From NCBI GenBank assembly GCA_964499695.1, contig CAZCMD010000006.1:1-64000 (forward strand): 64,000 nt of DNA, written 5' to 3'. Numbering within the stretch: position 1 is the first letter of the stretch; the number at the start of each line of letters is the position of its first letter. The notes below the pieces were generated by a model. It worked only from the letters and a program-made list of their open reading frames with translations. It was not told where the DNA came from and searched no databases. Of this stretch, positions 51,132 to 59,966 are shown one piece after another. Made by a program: the position numbers and the translations under genes. Origin of the DNA: JAAZBV01 sp964499695 (GTDB taxonomy: Bacteria; Desulfobacterota; DSM-4660; Desulfatiglandales; HGW-15).

Positions 51132-51748
51132 ATTCAAGATTCAAAATTGATTTCTGGCAGGCTGTCGCCTTTCCACCCTCCTCATCAGCAGCTACTGCGG
51201 TCGTAAACACCCTCAATAAAGGTATTGTGGTCAGGAGCCTTTAATCTCCTCTTAAAGCTGCACCCCGTAACAGAATATTCCGCTTCCAATAACAGGAAGG
51301 GATGACGCATTCCCCTGTGGAAGCGGGAAGAAATATAAAAAAAGCTGTGGGTAATTAAGACGTTTTTTTCTCGATATCCACCCCTTTACCAAAACGACAA
51401 AATAATGGTCATAATGTCAAAAAATAAACTTACATATTAACCTTACATCGTGCCCCGCAAATGTGATTACCTTAGAGAGGGAGAAATAATCATAAAAAAG
51501 AATAAAATTACAATATTTCAGATAAAAAAAGGTTATTTTATAAAATATCATTATTACCAGAAGGATAGAATAAAGAGGTCATATCAGTATCAGGCACAAA
51601 ATTTGCGAGATAATGTGGCAAAGCCTAATTTTTGGCAGATTTAAATAAGATGAGTAGATTATTTAATTACTCTTTTTTTCCCTATGACTGGAAAAGCTCG
51701 ATATTAAGGTTCTAATAAAAGGTTCTTAATAATAAGCAGGAGGACAAG
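51132..51748. other. Long intergenic region, no gene recognised
   Basis: 617 bases separate the ParA-partner gene from the PBP-like gene. A three-unit heptad tract (TTCAAGA, TTCAAAA, TTGATTT) lies at 51133-51153 and a long hairpin at 51278-51329. A GTG-started frame of 64 codons at 51450-51644 has a lysine- and tyrosine-rich translation and no ribosome-binding site, so I do not call it. AGGAGG precedes the next gene. Confidence 0.5.
51278..51329. repeat. Long imperfect hairpin in the intergenic region
   Basis: CCGCTTCCA (51280-51288) pairs with TGGAAGCGG (51318-51326), with an inner CAGG/CCTG stem and a loop near 51303-51310. No T tract follows, so it is not a classical terminator. It may be part of a small RNA or a degraded repeat. 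Confidence 0.45.
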
Positions 51749-52165
51749 ATGAAAATTAAAATAATCCTTTTTATCATGTTGTTGGGCATCATCCCCACAC
51801 TTTGTCTGGCGGGTGATGTCGTTGTTATTATAAACCCTTCAGTATCTGAATCTGCTCTAACCATGCAGGATGTAGGTAATATCTATCTCGGGAAAAAGAC
51901 CTCATGGAGTGACGGCAACAGTATCAAGTTTGTTGTTCTGAAAGGGGCAACCCATACCGCATTTTTGGAGAACTGTGTTGGCAAAACAGAGAGTCAATTC
52001 GAGACTTTCTGGAAAAAGCAGGTGTTTACCGGTAAAGGCACGCCACCCAAGGAGCTTGATTCTGATCAGGCCATGGTTGAATATGTGGCCCAGAACCCCG
52101 GCACAATCGGTTATGTCTCTGCCGGAACGGATGTATCAAAAGTAAAAACTGTTACCATAAAATAG
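51749..52165 (+). CDS. Small PBP-like (phosphate-binding-type) periplasmic protein
   Basis: The 138-residue precursor has a signal peptide (cleavage near CLA-GDV at about residue 21). Its single alpha/beta domain resembles one lobe of PstS-like substrate-binding proteins: SALTMQDVGNIYLGKKTSWSDG (in part), FETFWKKQVFTGKG, and the terminal NPGTIGYVSAGTDVS motif. It is half the size of a true PstS, and no ABC transporter genes are near. It heads a run with a porin, a chemoreceptor and a kinase, so it may be an envelope sensor or adaptor protein. AGGAGG lies upstream. Confidence 0.8.
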   Translation: MKIKIILFIMLLGIIPTLCLAGDVVVIINPSVSESALTMQDVGNIYLGKKTSWSDGNSIKFVVLKGATHTAFLENCVGKTESQFETFWKKQVFTGKGTPPKELDSDQAMVEYVAQNPGTIGYVSAGTDVSKVKTVTIK

Positions 52166-52179
52166 CGGAGGCTAATATC

Positions 52180-53367
52180 ATGAAAAGATACATAATCACA
52201 ATACTGATCTTAACAACAGTCGTTACCTGGGCCTTTTCTGCAATTGCCTATGAAGTGGAAGGCGTTGATATACACGGATTTATCTCCCAGGGTTTTCTCA
52301 GAAGCAATGATTACAACTATCTGTCCAATAAAAGCAAAGATGGCAGCCTTGAATACAACGAAATGGGCATTAATTTCAGCAGGCAGTTGAATGATAAACT
52401 ACGCATCGGCGTGCAACTTTTTTCAAGGGATATAGGCAACGCAGCAAATAATAAAATTACTTTGGATTGGGCCTATGCCGATTATCGTTATAAGGATTGG
52501 CTTGGCCTGCGGGTCGGCAAGATAAAACTCCCCATGGGCCTGCATAATGAAACCAGGGACATGGACATGCTACGCACTCCAATAGTTCTGCCTCAGGGGA
52601 TTTATATGGATATTGTCCGGGATAACCTGATAGCCACAAGCGGGGCAGGCATTTACGGACATTATGAATTTAGCGGTTTCGGTGATATTAATTATCAGTT
52701 GATCATCGGTGTCCTGCCCACGGATTCGGAAGGCGGCGTTGTAAAATACCTCAATGATGCTTCCCAAAGCAGTTTCAATGGTGTAATCAATGGTGACCTT
52801 GGTGCTGACACATCATTCGCCGGTGCCCTTTGGTGGGAAACTCCACTGGAAGGGCTCAGGGCAGGGTATTCCTATTTCCACTCGCCTTCAGACGGGCCCC
52901 TTCTAATTGCAGGTGTCATACAAACGACATGGGAGATGGTAAATGTCTATCACATACTATCAGCTGAATACACATGGGACAAGCTGGTCCTTGCAGCTGA
53001 ATATATGGAGAGGGCTACTGAGAGCCATATAATACCAGTAGGTGTCAGGCGAAAAACAACCTCCCAGAGTTACTATGTGTCTGCCTCATACGCATTTAAC
53101 GACTTGTTTACTTTAGGAGCCTACTACTCGATATTGTATTTTAATAAAGATGACAAGGATGGTAATACCTTGCCGGTTAAACACAAGGCATGGGAAAAGG
53201 ATCTGGCCCTGACACTTCGTTTTGATATAAACAGTTACTGGGTATTTAAAATTGAAGGACACGTAGTCGACGGCATCGCCAATGTATTAACAGTCGATAA
53301 CCCCGATAATGATTTCACGGAGCCGGACTTTATCTATGGCGCTGCAAAAATGTCCTTCAATTTTTAA
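52180..53367 (+). CDS. Outer-membrane porin-like beta-barrel protein
   Basis: The 395-residue precursor has a signal peptide (about 1-23, AIA-Y). Alternating beta-strand patterns follow throughout (for example LGLRVGKIKLPMGLHNETRD, AALWWETPLEGLRAGYSYFH in part, LALTLRFDINSYWVFKIEGH in part), and a terminal phenylalanine (KMSFNF) is typical of BAM-inserted barrels. It resembles phosphate- or substrate-specific porins of the OprP/OprO type in general plan, but I cannot name the family. It starts 14 bases after the PBP-like gene and is probably co-translated in the same operon. Confidence 0.8.
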   Translation: MKRYIITILILTTVVTWAFSAIAYEVEGVDIHGFISQGFLRSNDYNYLSNKSKDGSLEYNEMGINFSRQLNDKLRIGVQLFSRDIGNAANNKITLDWAYADYRYKDWLGLRVGKIKLPMGLHNETRDMDMLRTPIVLPQGIYMDIVRDNLIATSGAGIYGHYEFSGFGDINYQLIIGVLPTDSEGGVVKYLNDASQSSFNGVINGDLGADTSFAGALWWETPLEGLRAGYSYFHSPSDGPLLIAGVIQTTWEMVNVYHILSAEYTWDKLVLAAEYMERATESHIIPVGVRRKTTSQSYYVSASYAFNDLFTLGAYYSILYFNKDDKDGNTLPVKHKAWEKDLALTLRFDINSYWVFKIEGHVVDGIANVLTVDNPDNDFTEPDFIYGAAKMSFNF

Positions 53368-53526
53368 TTTGAAAAGGGAATATCCCTGATGGACTTTTCT
53401 AATAATTTGTTGAAGGAGACGTAAAAACAGGTCAGGGCTGACGTATCGGGATTGATGAGGCACATTACCGGCGACCCCGGCGTTGCCTTGACCGTTAAAC
53501 CAAGCTCCTCCGATGGAGAAAAGAAT

Positions 53527-55191
53527 ATGCGTATCTCTTTTACTGTAGGGACGAAAATATGGGTCAGCCTCGGTATCCTCATTCTGGGATACTTTGCCAC
53601 CATGCTTGTAGGCTTTATTCTGGGCCAGAAGAATGAGTCTAATCTTTTTTCAGCCTCCGATTCATTGTTTCCCGCCTCGATGAGCAGCCAGATTGCAATC
53701 TCTGCCTTTAGAGAAGAGATAAAACTATACAATGATGCTGTGATGCTTGGTGACAGTGATTTAATTCAAAACGCCCGAGATAAAAGCACGGAACTGGAAA
53801 CCGCACTGTCATCCATTTCCGGTTATGTTGGTATTGATTCCGAACGAAAGCAAGAGGTTGAGAAGATTATTAAACAGTACAAATCCTTTCACACATCGGC
53901 CCAGGATGTATACCGTCGAATGGCTGATGGTAATAGTGATAACAGTGTCACAGAGGCGGCTATCCAACTGGGGAAGAAGACCCCGCTTATTGAAAAGGAT
54001 CTCAATGATCTGGCGGGCAAAACCGCCCAGGATATGAAAAATGCCCTGCAGGAGATCAGCAACAGCACCAGGCAAATTCGTTATACCAATCTGATTGTTT
54101 TTCTGGGGGTTGTTCTTTTTGCATCTGTATTTATCTCCATTATCATTAGACGGTTTATCAGTAAACCTATTAAAGACACGGTTTTGATGATCAGGGATAT
54201 GGCCGAAGGCGGTGGTGATCTGACGCGAAGGCTTCAAATTCAGTCTAATGATGAAATCGGCGACCTGGTTAGATGGTTTAATCTTTTTCTTGAAAAATTG
54301 CAGACCATGATCAGGAATATTGTCGGGAACTCTGAAAAGCTTAATCGGGCATCTTCCGAACTGTCAGATCTTTCCGGCCAGATGTCTGAAGGGGCGGATC
54401 AGATGTCCGCAAAAACAAATTCTGTTGCCTCCGCAAGCGAAGAAATGAGTTCAAACATGGATTCTGTGGCTGCTGCAATGGAACAGTCGTCTACGAATAT
54501 GAACATAATTGCCACTTCCACAGAGGAGATGACCTCGACAATCAATGAAATTGCACAGAATTCGGAAAAGGCACGCACTATTACGGGTGAATCGGTAAAG
54601 AAGGCACAGGGTGTTTCCGTTCAGGTCGATGAACTCGGTAATACAGTACAGAAGATTGGAAAGATCACAGAGGTAATTTCAGAAATATCGGAGCAGACAA
54701 ACCTTCTTGCTCTTAATGCCACCATTGAAGCAGCAAGGGCGGGAGAAGCGGGTAAAGGGTTTGCCGTGGTCGCTAATGAGATAAAAGAACTGGCCAGGCA
54801 GACAGCAGAGGCGACACAGCAGATAAGAGGGCAGATAGAGGGAATCCAAAAGTCGGCGGCAGGAACAGTCTCTGAGATAGGAGATATCCTGAAAATTATA
54901 AATGATGTTAATGATATTGTAACCACAATTGCTACGGCGGTTGAAGAGCAGTCGGTAACGACAAACGAGATAGCCGGAAATGTAGCACAGGCATCAGATG
55001 GTATTCGCGAAGTGAATAGCAAGATTTCAGAGAGCAGCACTGTTTCAAAAGATATTGCCAGAGAGGTGACTGAGGTTAATCAGTCCTCAACGGAGATGAC
55101 CAATGGCAGTGCACAGGTTAACCTGAGTGCAGGAGAATTGAAAAACCTGGCTGAACAGCTTAATGAAATGGTGAATAAATTCAGGGTATAA
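53527..55191 (+). CDS. Methyl-accepting chemotaxis protein
   Basis: This 554-residue chemoreceptor has a first membrane segment (about 10-32), a periplasmic helical ligand domain of about 160 residues, a second membrane segment (about 196-216), a HAMP domain, and a long coiled-coil signalling domain. The conserved hairpin tip EQTNLLALNATIEAARAGE (about 395-413) is present. The ATG at 53527 has GGAG eight bases upstream; an upstream frame extension of 25 residues is not protein-like. No Che genes are in the window. The PBP-like protein and porin just upstream suggest it senses a compound handled by them, which is inferred. Confidence 0.93.
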   Translation: MRISFTVGTKIWVSLGILILGYFATMLVGFILGQKNESNLFSASDSLFPASMSSQIAISAFREEIKLYNDAVMLGDSDLIQNARDKSTELETALSSISGYVGIDSERKQEVEKIIKQYKSFHTSAQDVYRRMADGNSDNSVTEAAIQLGKKTPLIEKDLNDLAGKTAQDMKNALQEISNSTRQIRYTNLIVFLGVVLFASVFISIIIRRFISKPIKDTVLMIRDMAEGGGDLTRRLQIQSNDEIGDLVRWFNLFLEKLQTMIRNIVGNSEKLNRASSELSDLSGQMSEGADQMSAKTNSVASASEEMSSNMDSVAAAMEQSSTNMNIIATSTEEMTSTINEIAQNSEKARTITGESVKKAQGVSVQVDELGNTVQKIGKITEVISEISEQTNLLALNATIEAARAGEAGKGFAVVANEIKELARQTAEATQQIRGQIEGIQKSAAGTVSEIGDILKIINDVNDIVTTIATAVEEQSVTTNEIAGNVAQASDGIREVNSKISESSTVSKDIAREVTEVNQSSTEMTNGSAQVNLSAGELKNLAEQLNEMVNKFRV

Positions 55192-55326
55192 AAGACTCAC
55201 TAAAATGTTTCAACACAGAATCACAGAGGACTCAGGGTATTAAAAAAGGCGCCCTTTAATACAGGGTAAGTCAGTAAGAAATTATTTCTTGAATAACCTT
55301 AAAGAGGATTTCACACTATATTGCCT

Positions 55327-57546
55327 ATGAAACCTACCTACGAAGCCCTTAAAAAACGTATAGAAGAACTGGAGGAAGCGGAATCCAGACAGAAAAATAC
55401 CAAGGAGATACTGGAGAAACAGATCATCTCTCTGACTGCGCCTCAGTATGACACAAATGAAATCGTCTTTGAAGATCTGTTTAATCTGGACGATATTCAG
55501 CAGCTCCAGGACGAATTTGCCTGTGCCACGGGAGTGGCAACGCTTATCACTGATTTAAATGGAAGGCCCATTACCAAACAGGGCAATTTCAGCAGGTTTT
55601 GCTGTGATATCGTTCGCAGGACGGAGAAGGGGAATGCCTTATGCAGGAAATCCGAGGCGGAGCTTGTTAAAAGGTGCCCTCAGGGACTGTTGATGCAGAC
55701 ATGTTTAAGCGCCGGTCTATGGTGCGCCGTTGCGTCAATAATGGTCGGAGGTAAACACATCGCAAACTGGCTTATAGGACAGGTGCGTGATCAGGATCAG
55801 TCTGAAGAGAAAATGAGGGAATATGCCCGTAAAATCGAAGTGGATGAAGGCGATTTTATAGCGGCATTTAATGAAGTGCCTTCCATGTCCCCCGAACAAT
55901 TCAGGCGTATCGCAAAGATGCTCCGCGCCCTTGCATATCAACTGTCAAGCTCCGCATATCAGACCATGCAGCAGGCACGCTTCATCGCGGAACTGGAAAA
56001 AGCTAAAAAGGATCTGAATGAGAGGGAGGCGCAACTACGGTCGTTAATCAATACAATCCCGGATATGTTATGGCTCAAAGACCCTGATGGTTTCTATCTG
56101 TTTTGTAATTTAAAATTTGCAAAACAGCTGGGTATAAAAGAAAAAGATATCATCGGTAAAACAGACTACAATTTTTTTGACAAGGAGCTATCGGATTCTT
56201 TCAGGCAAGATGATAAAGAGGCAATTGCCAAAGGAATGCCCATAACAAATGAAGAAGAGGCGACTTTTAAAAGTGTCGGCCATCATGAAATCCTTGAAAC
56301 TGTGAAGACGCCGATATACGGAACCGATGGCCAGCTCAGGGGGGTATTGGGTATTGCACGTGATATAACAGGACGCAAGAACGCCGAAAAGGAAAAGGCT
56401 GTTATAGAGGAACAATACCGCCAGGCACAGAAGGTTGAGGCGATCGGCCGATTGGCAGGAGGTGTGGCGCATGACCTGAATAATCTACTTACTCCTATAA
56501 TCGGCTATGGCGAACTTTTATTTGACAGCCTTGACCTGAACGATTCCGGGAAAAAAAAGATAGAACATATCCTACAGGCAGGTTTAAAGGCGAAGGATCT
56601 GGTACATCAGCTTCTGGCATTCAGCCGAAAGCAGACACTGGAATACAGGCCTGTGGATATGAATAAAGCGGTTGCCGGTTTTGAAACACTTCTTAAACGA
56701 ACAATTAGGGAGGATATCGAGATCAGGATCATCCTTTCGCCTGATATACCGACAATCATGGCGGATATCGGTCAGATACAGCAGGTGATAATGAACCTCG
56801 CAGTCAACGCCAGTGACGCCATGCCTGATGGTGGCATGATGTCTATTGAGACCTCGACTACAACATTGGATGAAGATTATGCAAAGGTTCATCAAAGCGC
56901 TGAGCCCGGGGAATATGTAGTGCTGGCAATCAGCGATACAGGGTGCGGCATGGATAATAACGTCCTCAAACATCTGTTCGAACCCTTCTTTTCCACAAAA
57001 GGCGAACAGGGTACAGGTCTGGGGCTTGCCACAATCTATGGAATCGTTAAACAGCACAAAGGCAATATCTGGGTCTATAGCGAACCTGGAAAGGGGACAA
57101 CATTCAAGGTATATCTTCCCGTCGCATCGGGTGAATCCAGCTCCGAAACTGCAAGTGAGGGGACATCCACTGATCTGGGAGGTTCAGAAACCATACTCCT
57201 TGTGGAAGACGATGAACTGGTAAGAAACATCAGTCATGCCATGCTGTTAAAATTCGGTTATACGGTAATTGTTGCGGAAGATAGTGAGATGGCCCTGGAG
57301 TTAGTAAAATCCCATAAAGGTCCATTGCACCTTTTGTTGACCGATGTGATCATGCCCAGGATGAACGGCAAAGAGCTGTATGAAAAGGCAGTCAGGGAAA
57401 AACCGGGGCTCAAGGTGCTGTTTATGTCAGGATACACAGATGATCTTATAGTTCACCAGGGTGTGTTAAAAGAAGGTGTGAAATTGATCCAGAAACCCTT
57501 TACCCTGAACAGCCTGGGTAAAAAAGTCAGAGAAGTCCTGGGCTGA
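55327..57546 (+). CDS. PocR-PAS hybrid histidine kinase with receiver domain
   Basis: This 739-residue soluble kinase starts with a coiled coil (MKPTYEALKKRIEELEEAE). It then has a PocR ligand-binding domain (about 42-205, cysteine-rich with CCDIVRRTEKGNALC), a PAS domain (about 228-345), a phosphoacceptor helix (GGVAHDLNN, H382), an ATPase domain (FEPFFSTKGEQGTGLGLA) and a C-terminal receiver with D673. PocR domains are thought to bind small organic molecules such as diols. A TTG six bases upstream is possible, but related proteins begin with MKPTYE. It follows the chemoreceptor by 135 bases on the same strand. Confidence 0.9.
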   Translation: MKPTYEALKKRIEELEEAESRQKNTKEILEKQIISLTAPQYDTNEIVFEDLFNLDDIQQLQDEFACATGVATLITDLNGRPITKQGNFSRFCCDIVRRTEKGNALCRKSEAELVKRCPQGLLMQTCLSAGLWCAVASIMVGGKHIANWLIGQVRDQDQSEEKMREYARKIEVDEGDFIAAFNEVPSMSPEQFRRIAKMLRALAYQLSSSAYQTMQQARFIAELEKAKKDLNEREAQLRSLINTIPDMLWLKDPDGFYLFCNLKFAKQLGIKEKDIIGKTDYNFFDKELSDSFRQDDKEAIAKGMPITNEEEATFKSVGHHEILETVKTPIYGTDGQLRGVLGIARDITGRKNAEKEKAVIEEQYRQAQKVEAIGRLAGGVAHDLNNLLTPIIGYGELLFDSLDLNDSGKKKIEHILQAGLKAKDLVHQLLAFSRKQTLEYRPVDMNKAVAGFETLLKRTIREDIEIRIILSPDIPTIMADIGQIQQVIMNLAVNASDAMPDGGMMSIETSTTTLDEDYAKVHQSAEPGEYVVLAISDTGCGMDNNVLKHLFEPFFSTKGEQGTGLGLATIYGIVKQHKGNIWVYSEPGKGTTFKVYLPVASGESSSETASEGTSTDLGGSETILLVEDDELVRNISHAMLLKFGYTVIVAEDSEMALELVKSHKGPLHLLLTDVIMPRMNGKELYEKAVREKPGLKVLFMSGYTDDLIVHQGVLKEGVKLIQKPFTLNSLGKKVREVLG

Positions 57547-57974
57547 GCAGATAAAGCTGCTTACCTCCATCTGTGTGATTGGAAGTTCAGATCCTCCTAT
57601 AACTCTTGATCGCTTTGCTCCTACTGATAATTGTTCATTGAAGATTGATCATTGTAAAACCCCTTGATTTTTTCAATTGTTAGCTGTAAACCCATTCCAT
57701 TGCATCAAATCAATCAAAGAAATATGCCAATTGATTAAACACCTCTTCACGGAGGTATGAGATATTAAAAAACAATAATTATGGCCAAAGTATTCAGGGC
57801 ATGAGTGTTTTCTATTTGGGGGTCAGTTAATTAATCAGATGTAAATCTCGTTGTAATTTCAGTTGGTTAAAAGCAACTTAACAATAAAAGAGCTCGACGA
57901 TTTGTTCTATGTAGTGCTGAGGAAGACTTTATCGTTAAAAAATATCATCAATAACTCAATGTGGAGATTGAAGG
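57547..57974. other. Intergenic boundary before the nuclease region
   Basis: 428 bases between the PocR kinase and the OLD-family gene. It includes the heptad tract at 57631-57658 and a short ACCTC/GAGGT hairpin at about 57741-57757. No gene or tRNA was recognised. It may mark the border of an acquired segment. Confidence 0.45.
57631..57658. repeat. Heptad-periodic repeat tract
   Basis: TTGTTCA, TTGAAGA, TTGATCA and TTGTAAA follow in exact 7-base register. This is the same style as the arrays at 40095, 42401, 49211 and 51133. Confidence 0.6.
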
Positions 57975-59837
57975 ATGCGGTTATGTAAAGTAAGGCTGCG
58001 TAATTTCAGGTGCTACAAAAAAGAGACTGCTTTTGATATAGATGCATTAACCGTTTTTGTTGGCAAGAATGATGTAGGGAAATCTACTATTTTTGATGCA
58101 CTGAATATTTTCTTTGAAGAGGGAAAACTTGACTCAGATGATGTATCTATAAATGGTGACAAGAAAGATGTCCACATAATCTGTGAATTCGACGATTTCC
58201 CTGAAGAGCTGATCCTCGATGTGGATTATCCTACTAGCTTAGAGAAGGAGTATATGCTTAATGGAGATGGTAGGTTAGAGATTCATAGATCGTATGATGG
58301 TTCTCTTGCTACACCGAAGATTAAGAATACATTTGCAGTTGCTATGCATCCGACAGCTAAAGGATACGATGACCTTTTATTGTTGAAGAATAAGGAACTG
58401 AAAGATCGCGCGAAAGCTAATGGTTCCGAACTTGAAGGTATAGATCTAAAAATAAATTCTCAGCTTAGGCAGGCAATCTGGAAAGCCGCACCTGATTTAA
58501 ACTTTCAGCTTGTCGAAATACCGCTTGATACTGAGACAGCAAAAAAAGTTTGGGATCAATTGAAAAAATATATGCCGAGCTATGCATTGTTCAAATCTGA
58601 CAGGCAAAGCACTGATCAGGATGTCGAGGCACAAGATCCTATGAAAGCAGCCATAAAAGAAGCGCTAAAAGCTCAGGAAGCAGACCTAGAAGTCATCGAG
58701 GAGAAAGTAAAGGAACAGGTTAAGTTATTAGCTGAAAAAACAGTTTCAAAATTGCAGGAGATGAGTCCTGAGCTAGCAAGGCAGCTTACACCCAGGTTCT
58801 CAAAGCCGACTTGGTCTAGTGTATTCAAGGTGACTCTGACCGGTGATGAAGAGGTCCCGATAAATAAGAGAGGTAGTGGGATTCGAAGGTTGATCCTATT
58901 GAATTTTTTTAGAGCCAAAGCTGAACAGGCTGCAGTAGAAAAAGGCGCTCCGAATGTGATTTATGCAGTTGAAGAGCCTGAAACCAGTCAGCACCCAAAT
59001 AATCAGAAAATGTTGATGAAAGCTTTCCATGAGCTTTCAGCTAATCCTGAATGCCAGGTACTATTGACAACTCATAATCCCACTCTTGCACGGACTGTTC
59101 CTTTGGAATGCCTAAGATATATTTGTTATGGAGATAATGAATGCAGAGATATCTTCTGTGGGTCTGATGAGGTATGGGATTTGATAGCTAAAGATTTGGG
59201 AGTGCTTCCTGATCATGATGTAAAACTCTTTATTGGTGTTGAAGGAATTAATGATATAAATTTCCTGAAAGGCATCTCAAAGGTACTCAATGAATATGGA
59301 AAACCCGTTCCGGATCTAGCTGCTCTAGAGGACTCTGGTCAGGTTATTTTTATTCCATGTGGAGGCTCTAATCTTGCGCTTTGGGTTTCACGTTTTGCTA
59401 AATTAAACAAGCCTGAGTTTCATCTTTTTGATCGAGATGTAAAACCTCCAGGAGTATCTAAATATCAGGCTGCTGTTGATTCGATAAATAATCGACCAGG
59501 TTGTAAGGGCTTCTTAACAAAAAAATTAGAAATGGAGAATTATCTGCACCCGGATGCAATATCAAAGGTTCGCCCTCAAGTGAGGGTTTCTTATGGTGAC
59601 TTTGATGATGTTCCAGCATTAGTCGCAAAGGCGATACATGAATCTTCAGCTTCTGAGATAGCATGGGAGGATGTTTCAGAAAAAAAATTGAACGAAAAAT
59701 TTAGAAAAGCAAAACTTTGGCTTAATAGTGAGGCGACCTTAGCAATGACACCCGATATGCTGGCTGATAGAGATCCTGATGGTGAAGTGCTTGACTGGTT
59801 CAATAATATTTCGAGTTTGATATCTTCAGTAGTTTAG
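57975..59837 (+). CDS. OLD-family ATP-dependent endonuclease (AAA-Toprim)
   Basis: This 620-residue protein joins an ABC-type ATPase domain and a C-terminal Toprim nuclease domain, as in OLD and GajA proteins. The N-terminus shows LRNFRCYKKETAFDIDALTVF (in part) and Walker A GKNDVGKST at 30-38. The ABC signature-like KRGSGIRRLILL and Walker B YAVEEPETSQHP lie near 300-345. The Toprim part has E423 in VEGINDINFL and D486/D488 in FDRD. OLD-family nucleases cut DNA and several act in phage defence. No UvrD-like GajB helicase is downstream, so it is not a complete Gabija system. The following gene is a Mre11-like nuclease, 129 bases away. Confidence 0.85.
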   Translation: MRLCKVRLRNFRCYKKETAFDIDALTVFVGKNDVGKSTIFDALNIFFEEGKLDSDDVSINGDKKDVHIICEFDDFPEELILDVDYPTSLEKEYMLNGDGRLEIHRSYDGSLATPKIKNTFAVAMHPTAKGYDDLLLLKNKELKDRAKANGSELEGIDLKINSQLRQAIWKAAPDLNFQLVEIPLDTETAKKVWDQLKKYMPSYALFKSDRQSTDQDVEAQDPMKAAIKEALKAQEADLEVIEEKVKEQVKLLAEKTVSKLQEMSPELARQLTPRFSKPTWSSVFKVTLTGDEEVPINKRGSGIRRLILLNFFRAKAEQAAVEKGAPNVIYAVEEPETSQHPNNQKMLMKAFHELSANPECQVLLTTHNPTLARTVPLECLRYICYGDNECRDIFCGSDEVWDLIAKDLGVLPDHDVKLFIGVEGINDINFLKGISKVLNEYGKPVPDLAALEDSGQVIFIPCGGSNLALWVSRFAKLNKPEFHLFDRDVKPPGVSKYQAAVDSINNRPGCKGFLTKKLEMENYLHPDAISKVRPQVRVSYGDFDDVPALVAKAIHESSASEIAWEDVSEKKLNEKFRKAKLWLNSEATLAMTPDMLADRDPDGEVLDWFNNISSLISSVV

Positions 59838-59966
59838 GTGATTGTTATGGAGTTTCAGTGGCTTGTTCAGAGTTAAGGCCCATTGTTCATAAGCGTGCTT
59901 GGGGTGGCTAGGATCATGTCACCCAGGACCTGTAGCATTAGCTTTCTTTTATAGTAAGAGGTGTAA

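Noticed and set aside
51450..51644. A 64-codon GTG-started frame in the intergenic region
   Set aside because: No ribosome-binding site, a lysine/tyrosine-rich composition expected of AT-rich noise, and no recognisable domain.
51749..52165. PstS of a phosphate ABC transporter
   Set aside because: The protein is half the usual size, and no pstCAB or phoU genes are near.
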